52,374 nucleotides of DNA from DAIDKA01 sp049792815 (GCA_049792815.1 JBARBG010000191.1:1-52374); one strand, 5' to 3'. Counted from the stretch's first letter, positions 42,820-51,555 are shown. The notes: generated from the sequence alone by a model not told the origin. Program-made: numbers and translations.

Positions 42820-43625
42820 GACGGCCTTGCGACGCAGACGATCTCGCCCACGCCTGCAAAGTCCACCTGCGCGGTCTGTCCCGAATAGATGCGGTGGACG
42901 CCAGTAATGGCCCCCGTTGTCACCCACTGTCCGCGGCGCAGGGGCAGGCCGCGTCGCGCGAGGTGTGCAGCAAGCCAGGCCAGCGCCGCCACTGGGCCGC
43001 CAGGTGACTGGGAGACGTCCCCCTGTCCGACTGTGACCTCATCAATGCGCGTCTGAACCGCAAGGGCGAAGCGCCCCCCGGGCTGCCCGTTGGCAAGCAC
43101 CGGCCCGATGATAAGTCCCGCATTGTTGCCAAAATCGCTGGCCGTGACTGCAGGGCCATGATCATTGATTTCGGCAAACGGACTGCCCGCAATCTCGACG
43201 CCCACATGGCAGGCTCCGACGAGCGCCGCGGCCTCGTCGAGCGTCCAATCCACGGCTGCTGCAGGTGCATCCTGGGCGATGCGAAAAATGAGTTCGCCCT
43301 CGACCGCACAGAATCCGTCGTCAATGCAGCTGAAATAGTTCGGGCCGGCAACAGCCTGCTGCACCTCGCCTGCGAACACCGGGCCGCTCAGGTAGTCATC
43401 GCCAAAGCGCAGCACGTCATCACCGAGGATGCGTCCGACTTTCCAACCTACGGGAGGCTCGCCGACCAGGCCGAGCGCGTCGTTCTGGATGAGATAGGCA
43501 TCCTCCAGGGTCGCTGGCGCTGGTCCCGGGTAGTGCTTCAGTGCTGCACGCGCGCGGCGAGCGCCCACAAAGGCCCGTGCAATGGTGCGGACAGTCGCCG
43601 GCGTATCAGTCATCGACACAGCCAC
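42816..43625 (-). CDS. 2-keto-4-pentenoate hydratase/fumarylacetoacetase-family enzyme
   Basis: 269-aa protein of the MhpD-like hydratase/FAH superfamily. DDGFCAVEGELIFRIAQD with VGACHVGVEIAGSPF holds the acidic metal ligands (Glu in VEGELIF and in GVEIAG), and VGWKVG near residue 60 is the conserved lysine region. Elsewhere this family hydrates 2-hydroxypenta-2,4-dienoates; here it sits with the hexuronate transporter under the pectin operator. A role in handling a deoxy-keto-uronate is therefore likely, but the reaction is unknown. The start is GTG 43625 with GAGGGG 5 nt upstream; an internal ATG at 43613 is spaced poorly. Confidence 0.82.
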   Translation of the reverse strand: MAVSMTDTPATVRTIARAFVGARRARAALKHYPGPAPATLEDAYLIQNDALGLVGEPPVGWKVGRILGDDVLRFGDDYLSGPVFAGEVQQAVAGPNYFSCIDDGFCAVEGELIFRIAQDAPAAAVDWTLDEAAALVGACHVGVEIAGSPFAEINDHGPAVTASDFGNNAGLIIGPVLANGQPGGRFALAVQTRIDEVTVGQGDVSQSPGGPVAALAWLAAHLARRGLPLRRGQWVTTGAITGVHRIYSGQTAQVDFAGVGEIVCVARPS

Positions 43626-43672
43626 TTCAACCCCTCAATGGATCGGCCCGATGCCTGACAGCGTGGCAGGAA

Positions 43673-43684
43673 ACCGGTGTCATT
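43673..43684. promoter_or_regulatory. LacI-type operator B (divergent hydratase/MFS and lacI)
   Basis: ACCGGTGTCATT in the 160-nt region between the hydratase-like gene (starts 43625, minus) and the LacI gene (starts 43786, plus). It lies 48 nt from the hydratase start, so it could control both the transport operon and the regulator itself. Confidence 0.8.
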
Positions 43685-43785
43685 TTCAAGTGGCAGTGTA
43701 TCCGGTCATCCAGGTAATCGGTATCATGCCGCTGCATTCGCATCTGAGGCGACCAGCGGCCCCCGCTGACGGCGGCGGCTCCGGG

Positions 43786-44874
43786 ATGAGAAGGAGTAGC
43801 GCGATCAAGTCCAAGAAAGCCAGTTCGGTCAAGGCCGCGGCCCCGAAAGCGGGCCGGGTGCGCCTGACCATCAATGACATCGCGCGTCTGGCGCGCGTCT
43901 CCAAGAAGACCGTCTCGCGCGTCATCAACAAGTCGCCCTTCGTCAAGGAGCAGACTCGCTCGCGGGTCGCGGGAATCATCTCTGAGCACAGCTACGAACC
44001 AGATCCGCAGGCCCGTGGACTTGCGTTTCGCAGATCGTTCCTGGTCGGGATGATCTACGACAATCCGAATCCCCAGTACGTGGTCAACATGCAGCAGGGC
44101 ATCCTCGATGCGTTGTCGGAGTTGGGGATGGAGCTGGTGATCCGTCCGGTCGATCGCCGCAAGCCGGCGTTCCTGGACGATATGCGCTCCTTCGTGGAAC
44201 GGCAGAAGCCGGCGGGCATCATCATGCCGCCGTCCGTCTCCGAAGATGAAGGCTTGGTGGAAGTGCTGCGACTGCTCAATTGCCCCTACGTACGCATTGC
44301 CTCGGTGCCGCTTGATTCACCCGATCGGATGGTGGTGACGCACGACCGCAAGGGAGGCGAGCAGGCGGGGCGCCTGCTGGCGGAACTCGGGCACAAGCGG
44401 ATCGCCCACATCTCGGGCCCCACGACGTTTCGCTCGGCTCATGAACGACGGCAGGGATTCATCGATGGCCTCAAGGACCACGGGCTTGAGATGCCGCCTG
44501 AGTTTTCCCTGCGCGGTGAGTACACCTACGCTTCGGGCGTGGCCTGTGGCCGGCAGTTGCTCGACCGGGTCGATCCACCGACCGCCATATTCACGGGTAA
44601 CGATGAAATGGCCACGGGTGTCTACAACATTGCGCGCGAGCTGGGGTACGCGATTCCCAAGGACCTGTCGGTCGTCGGCTTCGACGATGCGCCCATTGCC
44701 GAGCGCCTGTGGCCGCCGTTGACATCGGTGCGTTTGCCGATCCGCGAGATGGGGCGCGTGGCCGCGCTGATGCTGTTCGCGAATCAGGAGAAGGGCGGAT
44801 CGCCCTCCGGATTGTTCGAACCGCGGCTGGTTCAGCGGCACTCCACGGCCGCGCCGCCCGTCAAGGCGCGGTGA
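43786..44874 (+). CDS. LacI-family regulator of the pectin/uronate regulon
   Basis: 362-aa LacI/GalR repressor. A lysine-rich N-terminal extension precedes the HTH at LTINDIARLARVSKKTVSRVIN. The periplasmic-binding-like core follows (VGMIYDNPNPQYVVNMQQGI, DRMVVTHDRKGGEQAGRLLAELGHKRIAHISGP split over adjacent strands, ending SVVGFDDAPIAERLWPPLTSVR). I start at ATG 43786; longer frames run into operator B. Its position amid five copies of one operator makes it the probable regulator of all of them, functionally like KdgR of LacI type. The effector is probably a 2-keto-3-deoxy sugar acid or galacturonate derivative, by analogy. Confidence 0.9.
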   Translation: MRRSSAIKSKKASSVKAAAPKAGRVRLTINDIARLARVSKKTVSRVINKSPFVKEQTRSRVAGIISEHSYEPDPQARGLAFRRSFLVGMIYDNPNPQYVVNMQQGILDALSELGMELVIRPVDRRKPAFLDDMRSFVERQKPAGIIMPPSVSEDEGLVEVLRLLNCPYVRIASVPLDSPDRMVVTHDRKGGEQAGRLLAELGHKRIAHISGPTTFRSAHERRQGFIDGLKDHGLEMPPEFSLRGEYTYASGVACGRQLLDRVDPPTAIFTGNDEMATGVYNIARELGYAIPKDLSVVGFDDAPIAERLWPPLTSVRLPIREMGRVAALMLFANQEKGGSPSGLFEPRLVQRHSTAAPPVKAR

Positions 44875-44901
44875 ATCTACCGTCACAGTTGACTTTGATG
44901 T

Positions 44902-44915
44902 TGACACCGGTTACC
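44902..44915. promoter_or_regulatory. LacI-type operator C (kduI)
   Basis: TGACACCGGTTACC, which is the same core read on the other strand (GGTAACCGGTGTCA). It is 60 nt upstream of the kduI ATG and just downstream of a TTGACT -35-like box (44889-44894). Confidence 0.8.
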
Positions 44916-44974
44916 TAGCTAGCGGGGCTCTGCAGAAAATCTCTGGCGGCAGCGGCGAGGCGGGGGGGCGAAAC

Positions 44975-45814
44975 ATGTATCACAAGATCTATCAGGCGAC
45001 GCATCCCGATATGATGCGCGGCGCTGACAATGAGCAGCTGCGTGACCGCTATTTGATGACGGACCTGTTCGTGGCCGACAAGGTCGTGTTGAGCTATTCC
45101 CACAACGAACGATTCATCGTGGGCGGTGCGGCACCGGTCTCCAAGCCGCTGGAGTTGCCGCAGCAGCAGGCGCCGACCTCTGGCGTGCCCTTGCTGGAGC
45201 GCCGGGAGTTGGGCATTGTGAATGTGGGCGGTCCGGGGACGGTGACGGTGGACGGCACCGATTTCGAGCTGGCAAGCCGGGACGGCCTGTATGTGCCGAT
45301 GGGGACGCAGAACGTGCGCTTCGCCTCTGGTTCAGCGCAGGAGCCGGGGCGGTTCTATCTGGTTTCAACGCCGGCACACGCACGTTTCGAGACGGTCAAG
45401 ATCTCCATCGACAAGGCCGTGCCGCTGCAGCGCGGGGCAGTCGAAACGTCCAATGAACGGACCATCTACCAGTACATCGTTCCGGCCACCTGCAGGTCGG
45501 CGCAGTTGCTGCTGGGACTGACGCTGCTCAAGAAGGGCAGTGTCTGGAACACCATGCCGCCACATTTGCACGACCGGCGCTCGGAAGTTTACTTTTATTT
45601 TGGCTTGGGCAAGGACCAGCGGGTGTTTCACTTCATGGGCGAACCTGATGCCGCCCGGCATATCGTCGTGAGCAACGAGCAGGCCGTGATGTCCCCGCCA
45701 TGGTCCATACACATGGGAGCGGGCACCAGTAATTACGGCTTCATTTGGGCCATGGGCGGCGAGAACCTCGACTACACCGACATGCAGGTGCTGGATATCT
45801 GCCAGCTTAAGTAG
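44975..45814 (+). CDS. kduI: 5-dehydro-4-deoxy-D-glucuronate isomerase
   Basis: 279-aa cupin isomerase that converts 4-deoxy-L-threo-5-hexosulose uronate to 3-deoxy-D-glycero-2,5-hexodiulosonate in the cytoplasm, using zinc. The ligands match E. coli KduI almost residue for residue: His197 and His199 (PPHLHDRR), Glu204 and His246 (WSIHMGAGTSNYGFIWAMGGEN). Full family length. It is followed by kduD after 2 nt, and preceded by operator C. Together they process the unsaturated galacturonate released by pectate lyase. Confidence 0.97.
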   Translation: MYHKIYQATHPDMMRGADNEQLRDRYLMTDLFVADKVVLSYSHNERFIVGGAAPVSKPLELPQQQAPTSGVPLLERRELGIVNVGGPGTVTVDGTDFELASRDGLYVPMGTQNVRFASGSAQEPGRFYLVSTPAHARFETVKISIDKAVPLQRGAVETSNERTIYQYIVPATCRSAQLLLGLTLLKKGSVWNTMPPHLHDRRSEVYFYFGLGKDQRVFHFMGEPDAARHIVVSNEQAVMSPPWSIHMGAGTSNYGFIWAMGGENLDYTDMQVLDICQLK

Positions 45815-45816
45815 CC

Positions 45817-46578
45817 ATGAGCCCAAATCCCTTCGATCTGAGCGGCAAGACGGCGATGGTCACTGGCGCCAATACCGGCATCGGCCAGGGGATTGCGCTC
45901 GCGCTTGCCGAGGCGGGTGCTGACATTATCGCGGTGGGCCGGCGCGAGTCGGTCGAGACCGAACAGCAGGTGCGCGCGCGCAACCGGCGCTTCCTGGCGC
46001 TGCAGGCGGACCTGTCGACACTTGAACCAATCGGGCCGCTCATGGATGCCGCTTTCGGCACCATGGGGTCGGTGGACATCCTGGTCAACAACGCCGGTAT
46101 CATCCGCCGCAATGACGCGGTGGATTTGACAGAAGCCGACTGGGACCAGGTCATCGACACCAACCTTAAGAGCGCATTTTTCCTGTGCCAAGCCCTTGCG
46201 CGCCGTCTGCTGGTGGGCCGTCGACCTGGAAAGATCATCAATATCGCATCGATGCTCTCTTTCCAGGGCGGCATCCGCGTGGCCTCCTACACGGCGAGCA
46301 AGAGTGGGATCGCGGGGCTGACCAGGCTTCTGGCCAACGAATGGGCGGCACGGGGCATCAACGTGAATGCGATAGCGCCGGGATACATCCAGACCCAGAA
46401 CACCGAAGCGCTCAGGGCGGATCCGCAACGCAACCGCGATATTCTCGCGCGCATCCCGGCCGCGCGATGGGGGATACCCGCGGACATCGGCGGCGCCGCA
46501 GTGTTTCTCTCATCCGGGGCTGCCGATTACGTCCATGGGACGGTGTTGGCCGTGGATGGAGGGTGGCTCGCCCGGTGA
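45817..46578 (+). CDS. kduD: 2-dehydro-3-deoxy-D-gluconate 5-dehydrogenase
   Basis: 253-aa short-chain dehydrogenase. NAD site TGANTGIG (17-24), NNAGIIRR and catalytic Ser145, Tyr158 and Lys162 (YTASKSGIAGLTR) are all in place, and FDLSGKTAMVTGANTGIGQG is typical of KduD. It reduces the KduI product to 2-keto-3-deoxygluconate, which needs KdgK and Eda, neither of which lies in this window. The start is 2 nt after the kduI stop, so the two form one operon. Confidence 0.93.
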   Translation: MSPNPFDLSGKTAMVTGANTGIGQGIALALAEAGADIIAVGRRESVETEQQVRARNRRFLALQADLSTLEPIGPLMDAAFGTMGSVDILVNNAGIIRRNDAVDLTEADWDQVIDTNLKSAFFLCQALARRLLVGRRPGKIINIASMLSFQGGIRVASYTASKSGIAGLTRLLANEWAARGINVNAIAPGYIQTQNTEALRADPQRNRDILARIPAARWGIPADIGGAAVFLSSGAADYVHGTVLAVDGGWLAR

Positions 46579-46594
46579 CCGCCGCGTGCTTGAC

Positions 46595-46623
46595 TTGTCA
46601 ATGTTCAACGGCGCGACTATAGT
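46595..46623 (+). promoter_or_regulatory. Sigma70-type promoter of the TonB receptor gene
   Basis: TTGTCA (46595-46600), a 17-nt spacer, TATAGT (46618-46623). The expected start is near 46630, exactly where operator D begins. This is the best promoter I see in the window. Confidence 0.75.
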
Positions 46624-46630
46624 AAATTGC

Positions 46631-46642
46631 TACCGGTGTCAT
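46631..46642. promoter_or_regulatory. LacI-type operator D (TonB receptor, +1)
   Basis: TACCGGTGTCAT at the predicted transcription start of the receptor promoter. It is 32 nt from operator E, about three helical turns, which would let two repressor dimers bind the same DNA face. Confidence 0.82.
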
Positions 46643-46662
46643 AAAGACCCACATTTCGATGC

Positions 46663-46675
46663 TACCGGTGTCATT
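46663..46675. promoter_or_regulatory. LacI-type operator E (TonB receptor, downstream)
   Basis: TACCGGTGTCATT in the leader of the receptor gene, 62 nt before its ATG. Identical to operator D over 12 bases (TACCGGTGTCAT) and also preceded by GC. Confidence 0.82.
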
Positions 46676-46736
46676 TGTGGGCGAGATTGAGTTCGCACCG
46701 GACCGACCGGGCGGCGTATTTCAGGGGGAACATAAG

Positions 46737-49589
46737 ATGAGTCGACAGACTTACAGGAACCTGCTTACCGTCGGCGCGCTCATTGGCGCCATGGGGACTT
46801 CGGTCGCAGCTATCGCGGCCGACGCGGCCGCCACTGATGACACTACCCTGCAGGAAGTGGTAGTCACGGGATTTCGAAGTTCACTGCAGAAAGCGCTGGA
46901 CATGAAGCACGAGCAGTCCGCCGAAATCGACACCATTCTGGCCGAAGACATCGGCAAATTCCCCGACGCGAATCTGGCCGAGTCGTTGCAGCGCATTCCG
47001 GGTGTGGCGATCACCCGTGAAGGCGGGGAGGGTCGTGAAATCACTGTGCGCGGACTTGGTCCGCAGTACACCCGCACGCTGATCAACGGAATGGAGGCCC
47101 TGACGACCATCGGGTCCCCCGACAACGATGGCGGCGTCAACCGGACACGGGCCTTTGACTTCAATGTCTTTTCGTCTGATCTCTTTACCGAGATTGATGT
47201 GCACAAAACGGCCGAGGCCCGCGTCGATGAAGGATCACTCGGTGCGACGATCGATCTGCATTCGGCGCATCCCCTGAGCCTGGCGAAGAACACTCTGATT
47301 CTGAGCGGCAAGGAGGACTACAACGATCTCGCAAAATCGTTTGGTCCGCGCGGCGGCATACTGGCCTCGACCAAGAACGACGCCGGCACTCTCGGCGTAC
47401 TGGTGTCCTTATCCGCCAGTCACCGTGACCTGGACAACGTCGGCGACTCCACGGTGCGCTGGGATGAAGGCAACGTGCTCTCCACCGGCGGCACCAGCGC
47501 CAAACCGCTGGTCGGATTCGGCAGCGTGCTTGGCACGAACTGCCAGGTCAATCCATTGCCGGCGGGCTGCGTCGCGGCCGATTCGGCGCTGCATCCCCGG
47601 TTCCCGCGCTATGACCTGTATCGAGAGATCCAGGATCGCTACGGCGGTTCCTTGGCACTACAGTTCAAGCCGAATGATCGTCATTCGATGTCGCTTGATT
47701 ACCTCAAATCGTATTGGGCGGAGCGGCGCTATGAAGACTATATTGAAGCGCCTGGCTTCAGCGGTACGGGCAAGTGCTCTTCCGCTGCGACCTGCACCAG
47801 CATTGCGAATATCGCAGTCCAGTCGGACACGATTTCTCCAGCGGGCGTGATGACGGGGGGTACGTTCAACGGCGTCGATGCCCGTACCGAGGCGCGTTAC
47901 GACGAAATGCACACGAATTTCAATCAGGTGACCCTAAATTCAGTGGACCACTGGGCTAACCGGTTCTGGACCGACGCGCTGCTTGGCCTCAACACGTCGC
48001 GTTTCGCCAATCCGATCCAGACGACGATTGGCTGGGACCAGTACAACATTCAAGGTTTCAGCTATGCCTTCAGTGGCAGCAGCGTGCCGCTGCTGAACTT
48101 CGGCAACGCCAATCTGAATTCGCCCGGCGACTGGCGTCTGACCGAGGTCCGCGAGCGCCCGCAAACCGTCAACAATGACTTCTCCACGGCCGCCGGATCC
48201 TTGCACTTTGACATGTCCGATAATCTGCAGTTGTCGGCGGGGGCGAGCTACAAGTTGTACAAGTACGCAACCACCTCGTTGCGTCTGGTGAATGGAGAGT
48301 CGGTGACGCCAACCAATGCCTACTCCTCGCTGCAGTCAATCGCCAACAGCAGTTACGCCGCGCCGAACAACGTGGTCGCTGGCGGTGTGAATCCACCACC
48401 CGGAAGCAGCCTTTCCTGGTATTCGCCGAGCGTCGCCCTGGCCGTGAATGCGCTCGGCGGCCTGTATTCCTCACCGCTGTTCGCGCTCAGCACCCTGGGT
48501 GACCTCGGCAATAACGCCGGGATCCGGGAGGCCGATACCGGAGTCTTTGTCCAGTCCGACTTCAAGTTCCAGGTGTTTCATCAGCAGTTTCGCGGCAACT
48601 TGGGCTGGCGCAGCGTCACCACGGACGAAACGTCAAACGGTTACGACTTTGTTAGCAATGTTCTCTCCCCCGTAGTCAACAATCATCGCTACACGGAAGG
48701 ACTGCCGTCGGCCAATCTGGCCTGGGACCTGACTGACAACACGGTGCTGAGGCTGGGCGCGGCGCGTGTGATGACGCGCCCGGATCTGGGTTCCCTGGTC
48801 GGCACCACTACGGTGAGCGTGTCGGGCACTTCCTATTCCGTCAAGACCGGCAATCCGAACCTGGCGCCCTTCCTGGCCGACAGCTATGACGTCGCCTTTG
48901 AGTGGTACCCATCGCGCGGAGCAATTGTTTCCCTGGCGGGCTTTCGCAAGAACATCATCAGCCTGGTTGCCACCAGCACCACGAACATTCCCTTTACCGG
49001 CAATCCGTTTGGGATACCGGACAGCGCCGCGGTGGCGGCCTGCGGTACGACTCCGGGTTGCAGCCCGGCAGCCACCTGGGCGTTCTCGACGCCGCAGAAC
49101 ACCTCGGGCGGTCATGTCGATGGTCTGGAACTGAATGTCCAGCAACCCTTCACCTTTCTGCCTGGATTCTGGAGCCACTTCGGCGCACTCGCGAACCTGA
49201 CCGTGGTGAATTCAAGTGTCAGCTATCCGAACGGCTCCGGCGGCTATGTTCAAGGTCAGCTGCTCGGCCTCTCGAAGAACGCCGCCAACGCCACGCTGTA
49301 TTATGAGGATGAGCGGTGGAGCTTTCGCGTATCGGAGGCTTATCGCAGCAGCTATCTCACCAAAATTCCGGGTACCGAAGTGGGAACGGACGCGGACGGC
49401 TTCCTGCCGACACACAACGTGGATGCATCCTTGCAGTACTCAGTGGGCGCACACCTGAAACTGACCCTGGAGGGGGTCAACCTGACGAACCAGCAGGAGC
49501 TTGAGTTCACGGATACTCACCGCCAGCTGCCGTACTACGATCATCAGACCGGGCGCGAGATCCTGCTCGGTGCCCGCTACCAGCTCTGA
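46737..49589 (+). CDS. TonB-dependent outer-membrane receptor for oligogalacturonides (predicted)
   Basis: 950-aa receptor. The signal peptide ends near SVAAIAA-D, followed by the pre-plug LQEVVVTGFRSSLQKALDMK. The plug reads DIGKFPDANLAESLQRIPGVAITREGG in successive short motifs, then GREITVRGLGPQYTRTLINGM. A long beta-barrel follows and the protein ends GREILLGARYQL. This is the Caulobacter/Xanthomonas carbohydrate-uptake class. ATG 46737 has GGGGA upstream; an earlier in-frame ATG would read through operator E. Substrate inferred from operators D and E and the pectin genes around it. The next gene, an esterase, starts 5 nt after the stop. Confidence 0.92.
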   Translation: MSRQTYRNLLTVGALIGAMGTSVAAIAADAAATDDTTLQEVVVTGFRSSLQKALDMKHEQSAEIDTILAEDIGKFPDANLAESLQRIPGVAITREGGEGREITVRGLGPQYTRTLINGMEALTTIGSPDNDGGVNRTRAFDFNVFSSDLFTEIDVHKTAEARVDEGSLGATIDLHSAHPLSLAKNTLILSGKEDYNDLAKSFGPRGGILASTKNDAGTLGVLVSLSASHRDLDNVGDSTVRWDEGNVLSTGGTSAKPLVGFGSVLGTNCQVNPLPAGCVAADSALHPRFPRYDLYREIQDRYGGSLALQFKPNDRHSMSLDYLKSYWAERRYEDYIEAPGFSGTGKCSSAATCTSIANIAVQSDTISPAGVMTGGTFNGVDARTEARYDEMHTNFNQVTLNSVDHWANRFWTDALLGLNTSRFANPIQTTIGWDQYNIQGFSYAFSGSSVPLLNFGNANLNSPGDWRLTEVRERPQTVNNDFSTAAGSLHFDMSDNLQLSAGASYKLYKYATTSLRLVNGESVTPTNAYSSLQSIANSSYAAPNNVVAGGVNPPPGSSLSWYSPSVALAVNALGGLYSSPLFALSTLGDLGNNAGIREADTGVFVQSDFKFQVFHQQFRGNLGWRSVTTDETSNGYDFVSNVLSPVVNNHRYTEGLPSANLAWDLTDNTVLRLGAARVMTRPDLGSLVGTTTVSVSGTSYSVKTGNPNLAPFLADSYDVAFEWYPSRGAIVSLAGFRKNIISLVATSTTNIPFTGNPFGIPDSAAVAACGTTPGCSPAATWAFSTPQNTSGGHVDGLELNVQQPFTFLPGFWSHFGALANLTVVNSSVSYPNGSGGYVQGQLLGLSKNAANATLYYEDERWSFRVSEAYRSSYLTKIPGTEVGTDADGFLPTHNVDASLQYSVGAHLKLTLEGVNLTNQQELEFTDTHRQLPYYDHQTGREILLGARYQL

Positions 49590-49594
49590 CCTAG

Positions 49595-51199
49595 GTGAAG
49601 CGCGCCGCGCACGGTTTCGATTGCAGGATCCACCGCCGCGAGTTTGTGGGCGGTGCACTGGCCGCTTTGGTCGTGGCGCCGGTGGCATGGGGAAGTGCGC
49701 GCTCGATGACGATTGAAACCCGGTTGGGTGCCGTGATCGGTTCAGCCGAGGATGGCTGCGCCGTCTTCAAGGGGATTCGGTACGGCCAGGACACCCGTCA
49801 CCGACGCTTCCGTCAGGGGCTGCCGGTGCAGCCGTGGCTGCAGGCCCGGGAATGCTTCCACTACGGCGCCGCCAGTCCCCAGACCCATCCTCAAGAGCCG
49901 GTGAGCGAAGACTGTCTGTTCCTGAATGTCTGGACGCCCGCGGTGGCGGGAGCAAGTTCCCGCCGCCCGGTCCTCGTTTATCTGCATGGCGGCGAGTACA
50001 GCCACGGGTCCGGATCAAGCCCTCTCTACGATGGCTCGATATTGGCCCGTGAGCAGGATGTGGTCGTGGTTACGCTCAATCACCGCCTCTCGGTGTTCGG
50101 TCATCTGGCCCTCGGGACGTGGGCCCACGACGACCGGCGCTTCGCCGGCAATGCGGGTTTGTGGGACATCGTGTTGGCACTGCAGTGGGTCCGGGCCCAC
50201 ATCGGATCTTTCGGTGGCGATGCATCGTGCGTGACGCTATTCGGGCAATCGGGCGGCGGGGCCAAGATCGCCTGTCTGATGGCCATGCCTGCGGCGCAGG
50301 GACTCTTTCACCGTGCCGTGACCATGAGCGGTCAGCAGATCACCTTATCCGGTCCGCAAGCGGCGCAACGCCGGGCCGAGGTGTTCATGTCGGCCCTGGG
50401 CCTGCGAGCGGGGCAATGGGAGCGGCTGGATGGGCTCTCCGCCGAGCAGCTGCTTAAAGCCAGCGAAGCGAGCGATCCGACGATCGAGCGTTCCAGTCTT
50501 TATTTTGGACCGGTGCTGGATGGTGTGTCACTGGATCGGCATCCGTTCTTTCCCGATGCCGCCCCGCTGGGGCGAGCCATTCCAATGGTCATTGGCGGGA
50601 CTCGCGACGAAGTGCGGATCTTCTTCGAGTCCGAGTGGGATCAGATCCGCGCTTACACCTGGGAGGATCTCAGCTCCCGGCTACCCGCCGAACTGCGGGT
50701 CGACTGTGATGCCGCTGAGGTGGTCGCCTTCTACCGTCGGCTACGGCCGAAGGCCACTCCGGAAGAGGTCTTCTACGCCGCGGTAACCGACAGCCGCTCG
50801 TGGCGTGGCGGGGTGATTGAAGCCGAGGCGCGCGCCATGGCGGGAGTGCCGGCCTATGTGTACCAGGTGAATTTCGAATCGCCGCTCAAACAAGGCCGCC
50901 TGGGTGCCTGCCACACAATTGACATTCCGCTGATGTTCGGGAGTACGGGCGTGAGTGGTGCCCTGACCGGCAATTCTGAAGCGGCACAGCGGCTGTCAGC
51001 GCAAACCCGCAATTTCCTGGTGCGCTTTGCCCGCACCGGCGATCCCAACGGCACCGGTCTGCCGAAATGGGCCCCCTATGACCTTAAGAGCCGCGGCACA
51101 CTGCTACTGGCAAACAATCCAGAAATTGAAAGCGATCCGCGCGGCGCCCAACGCCGCTTCTTCGCCCGATTCCCTTTCATACAAAAGGGAACTATCTGA
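49595..51199 (+). CDS. Tat-exported type B carboxylesterase (paralogue 2, pectin regulon)
   Basis: 534-aa carboxylesterase paralogous to the gene at 14618. The Tat motif is HRREFVGGALAAL (Arg14, Arg15). SEDCLFLNVWTP, oxyanion-hole HGGE and nucleophile Ser219 in LFGQSGGGAK are present, with likely acid Glu in GTRDEVRIFF and base His in CHTIDIPLMF. The start is GTG 49595, 5 nt after the receptor stop. Co-transcription with the oligogalacturonide receptor suggests removal of methyl, acetyl or feruloyl groups from pectin fragments in the periplasm. No operator of its own is visible, which fits the operon. Confidence 0.88.
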   Translation: MKRAAHGFDCRIHRREFVGGALAALVVAPVAWGSARSMTIETRLGAVIGSAEDGCAVFKGIRYGQDTRHRRFRQGLPVQPWLQARECFHYGAASPQTHPQEPVSEDCLFLNVWTPAVAGASSRRPVLVYLHGGEYSHGSGSSPLYDGSILAREQDVVVVTLNHRLSVFGHLALGTWAHDDRRFAGNAGLWDIVLALQWVRAHIGSFGGDASCVTLFGQSGGGAKIACLMAMPAAQGLFHRAVTMSGQQITLSGPQAAQRRAEVFMSALGLRAGQWERLDGLSAEQLLKASEASDPTIERSSLYFGPVLDGVSLDRHPFFPDAAPLGRAIPMVIGGTRDEVRIFFESEWDQIRAYTWEDLSSRLPAELRVDCDAAEVVAFYRRLRPKATPEEVFYAAVTDSRSWRGGVIEAEARAMAGVPAYVYQVNFESPLKQGRLGACHTIDIPLMFGSTGVSGALTGNSEAAQRLSAQTRNFLVRFARTGDPNGTGLPKWAPYDLKSRGTLLLANNPEIESDPRGAQRRFFARFPFIQKGTI

Positions 51200-51267
51200 G
51201 GGCGAGGTAAACCCTAGTGGACCTGCGGGTTCCTTCCTTGCGTCGATGCGACCCCGGAGCCGCAGCG

Positions 51268-51418
51268 GGAAGATCGGTCGGCGTCACGTCAAGTTGCACG
51301 CACATGGGTGATCAGCTTCATGCACTTCGACCTGGGCTGCTTCGACGATCAGTCCGGCCGCGTGGAGTGCGCGCCAAACCCATTTGGCGCCAAAGTGTTA
51401 CGCATGTCTCCGGTATAA
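51268..51418 (+). pseudogene. Remnant of an IS481-type transposase C-terminus
   Basis: A frame ending at TAA 51416-51418 reads WVISFMHFDLGCFDD (from 51305) then NPFGAKVLRMSPV, which closely follows the conserved C-terminal end of IS481-family (DDE) transposases. The preceding residues (SVGVT) sit in another frame; removing one base near 51289 joins them as GVTQVARTWVIS. The rest of the gene is missing, so it is truncated and frameshifted. It lies in the 383-nt gap between the esterase and the antitoxin. Remaining DNA on either side (51200-51267, 51419-51555) shows no gene. Confidence 0.72.
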
Positions 51419-51555
51419 GCCGTTAGCTAAGTAACCGGCATAAACACAGGAATTTATTGGTAGCGGGGGCCTGCTACGGATCCAGGCAAGTGCGATATGT
51501 CACGTCGTTATCCTGAAGTGACCGCCGCTTACCCCGGAACGGTTGGCTTGCGGAT

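Noticed and set aside
51455..51480. TGGTAGCGGGGGC string considered as part of a tRNA gene
   Set aside because: It resembles a reverse-complemented tRNA 3' end for a few bases, but no cloverleaf, T-loop or anticodon stem follows on either strand.
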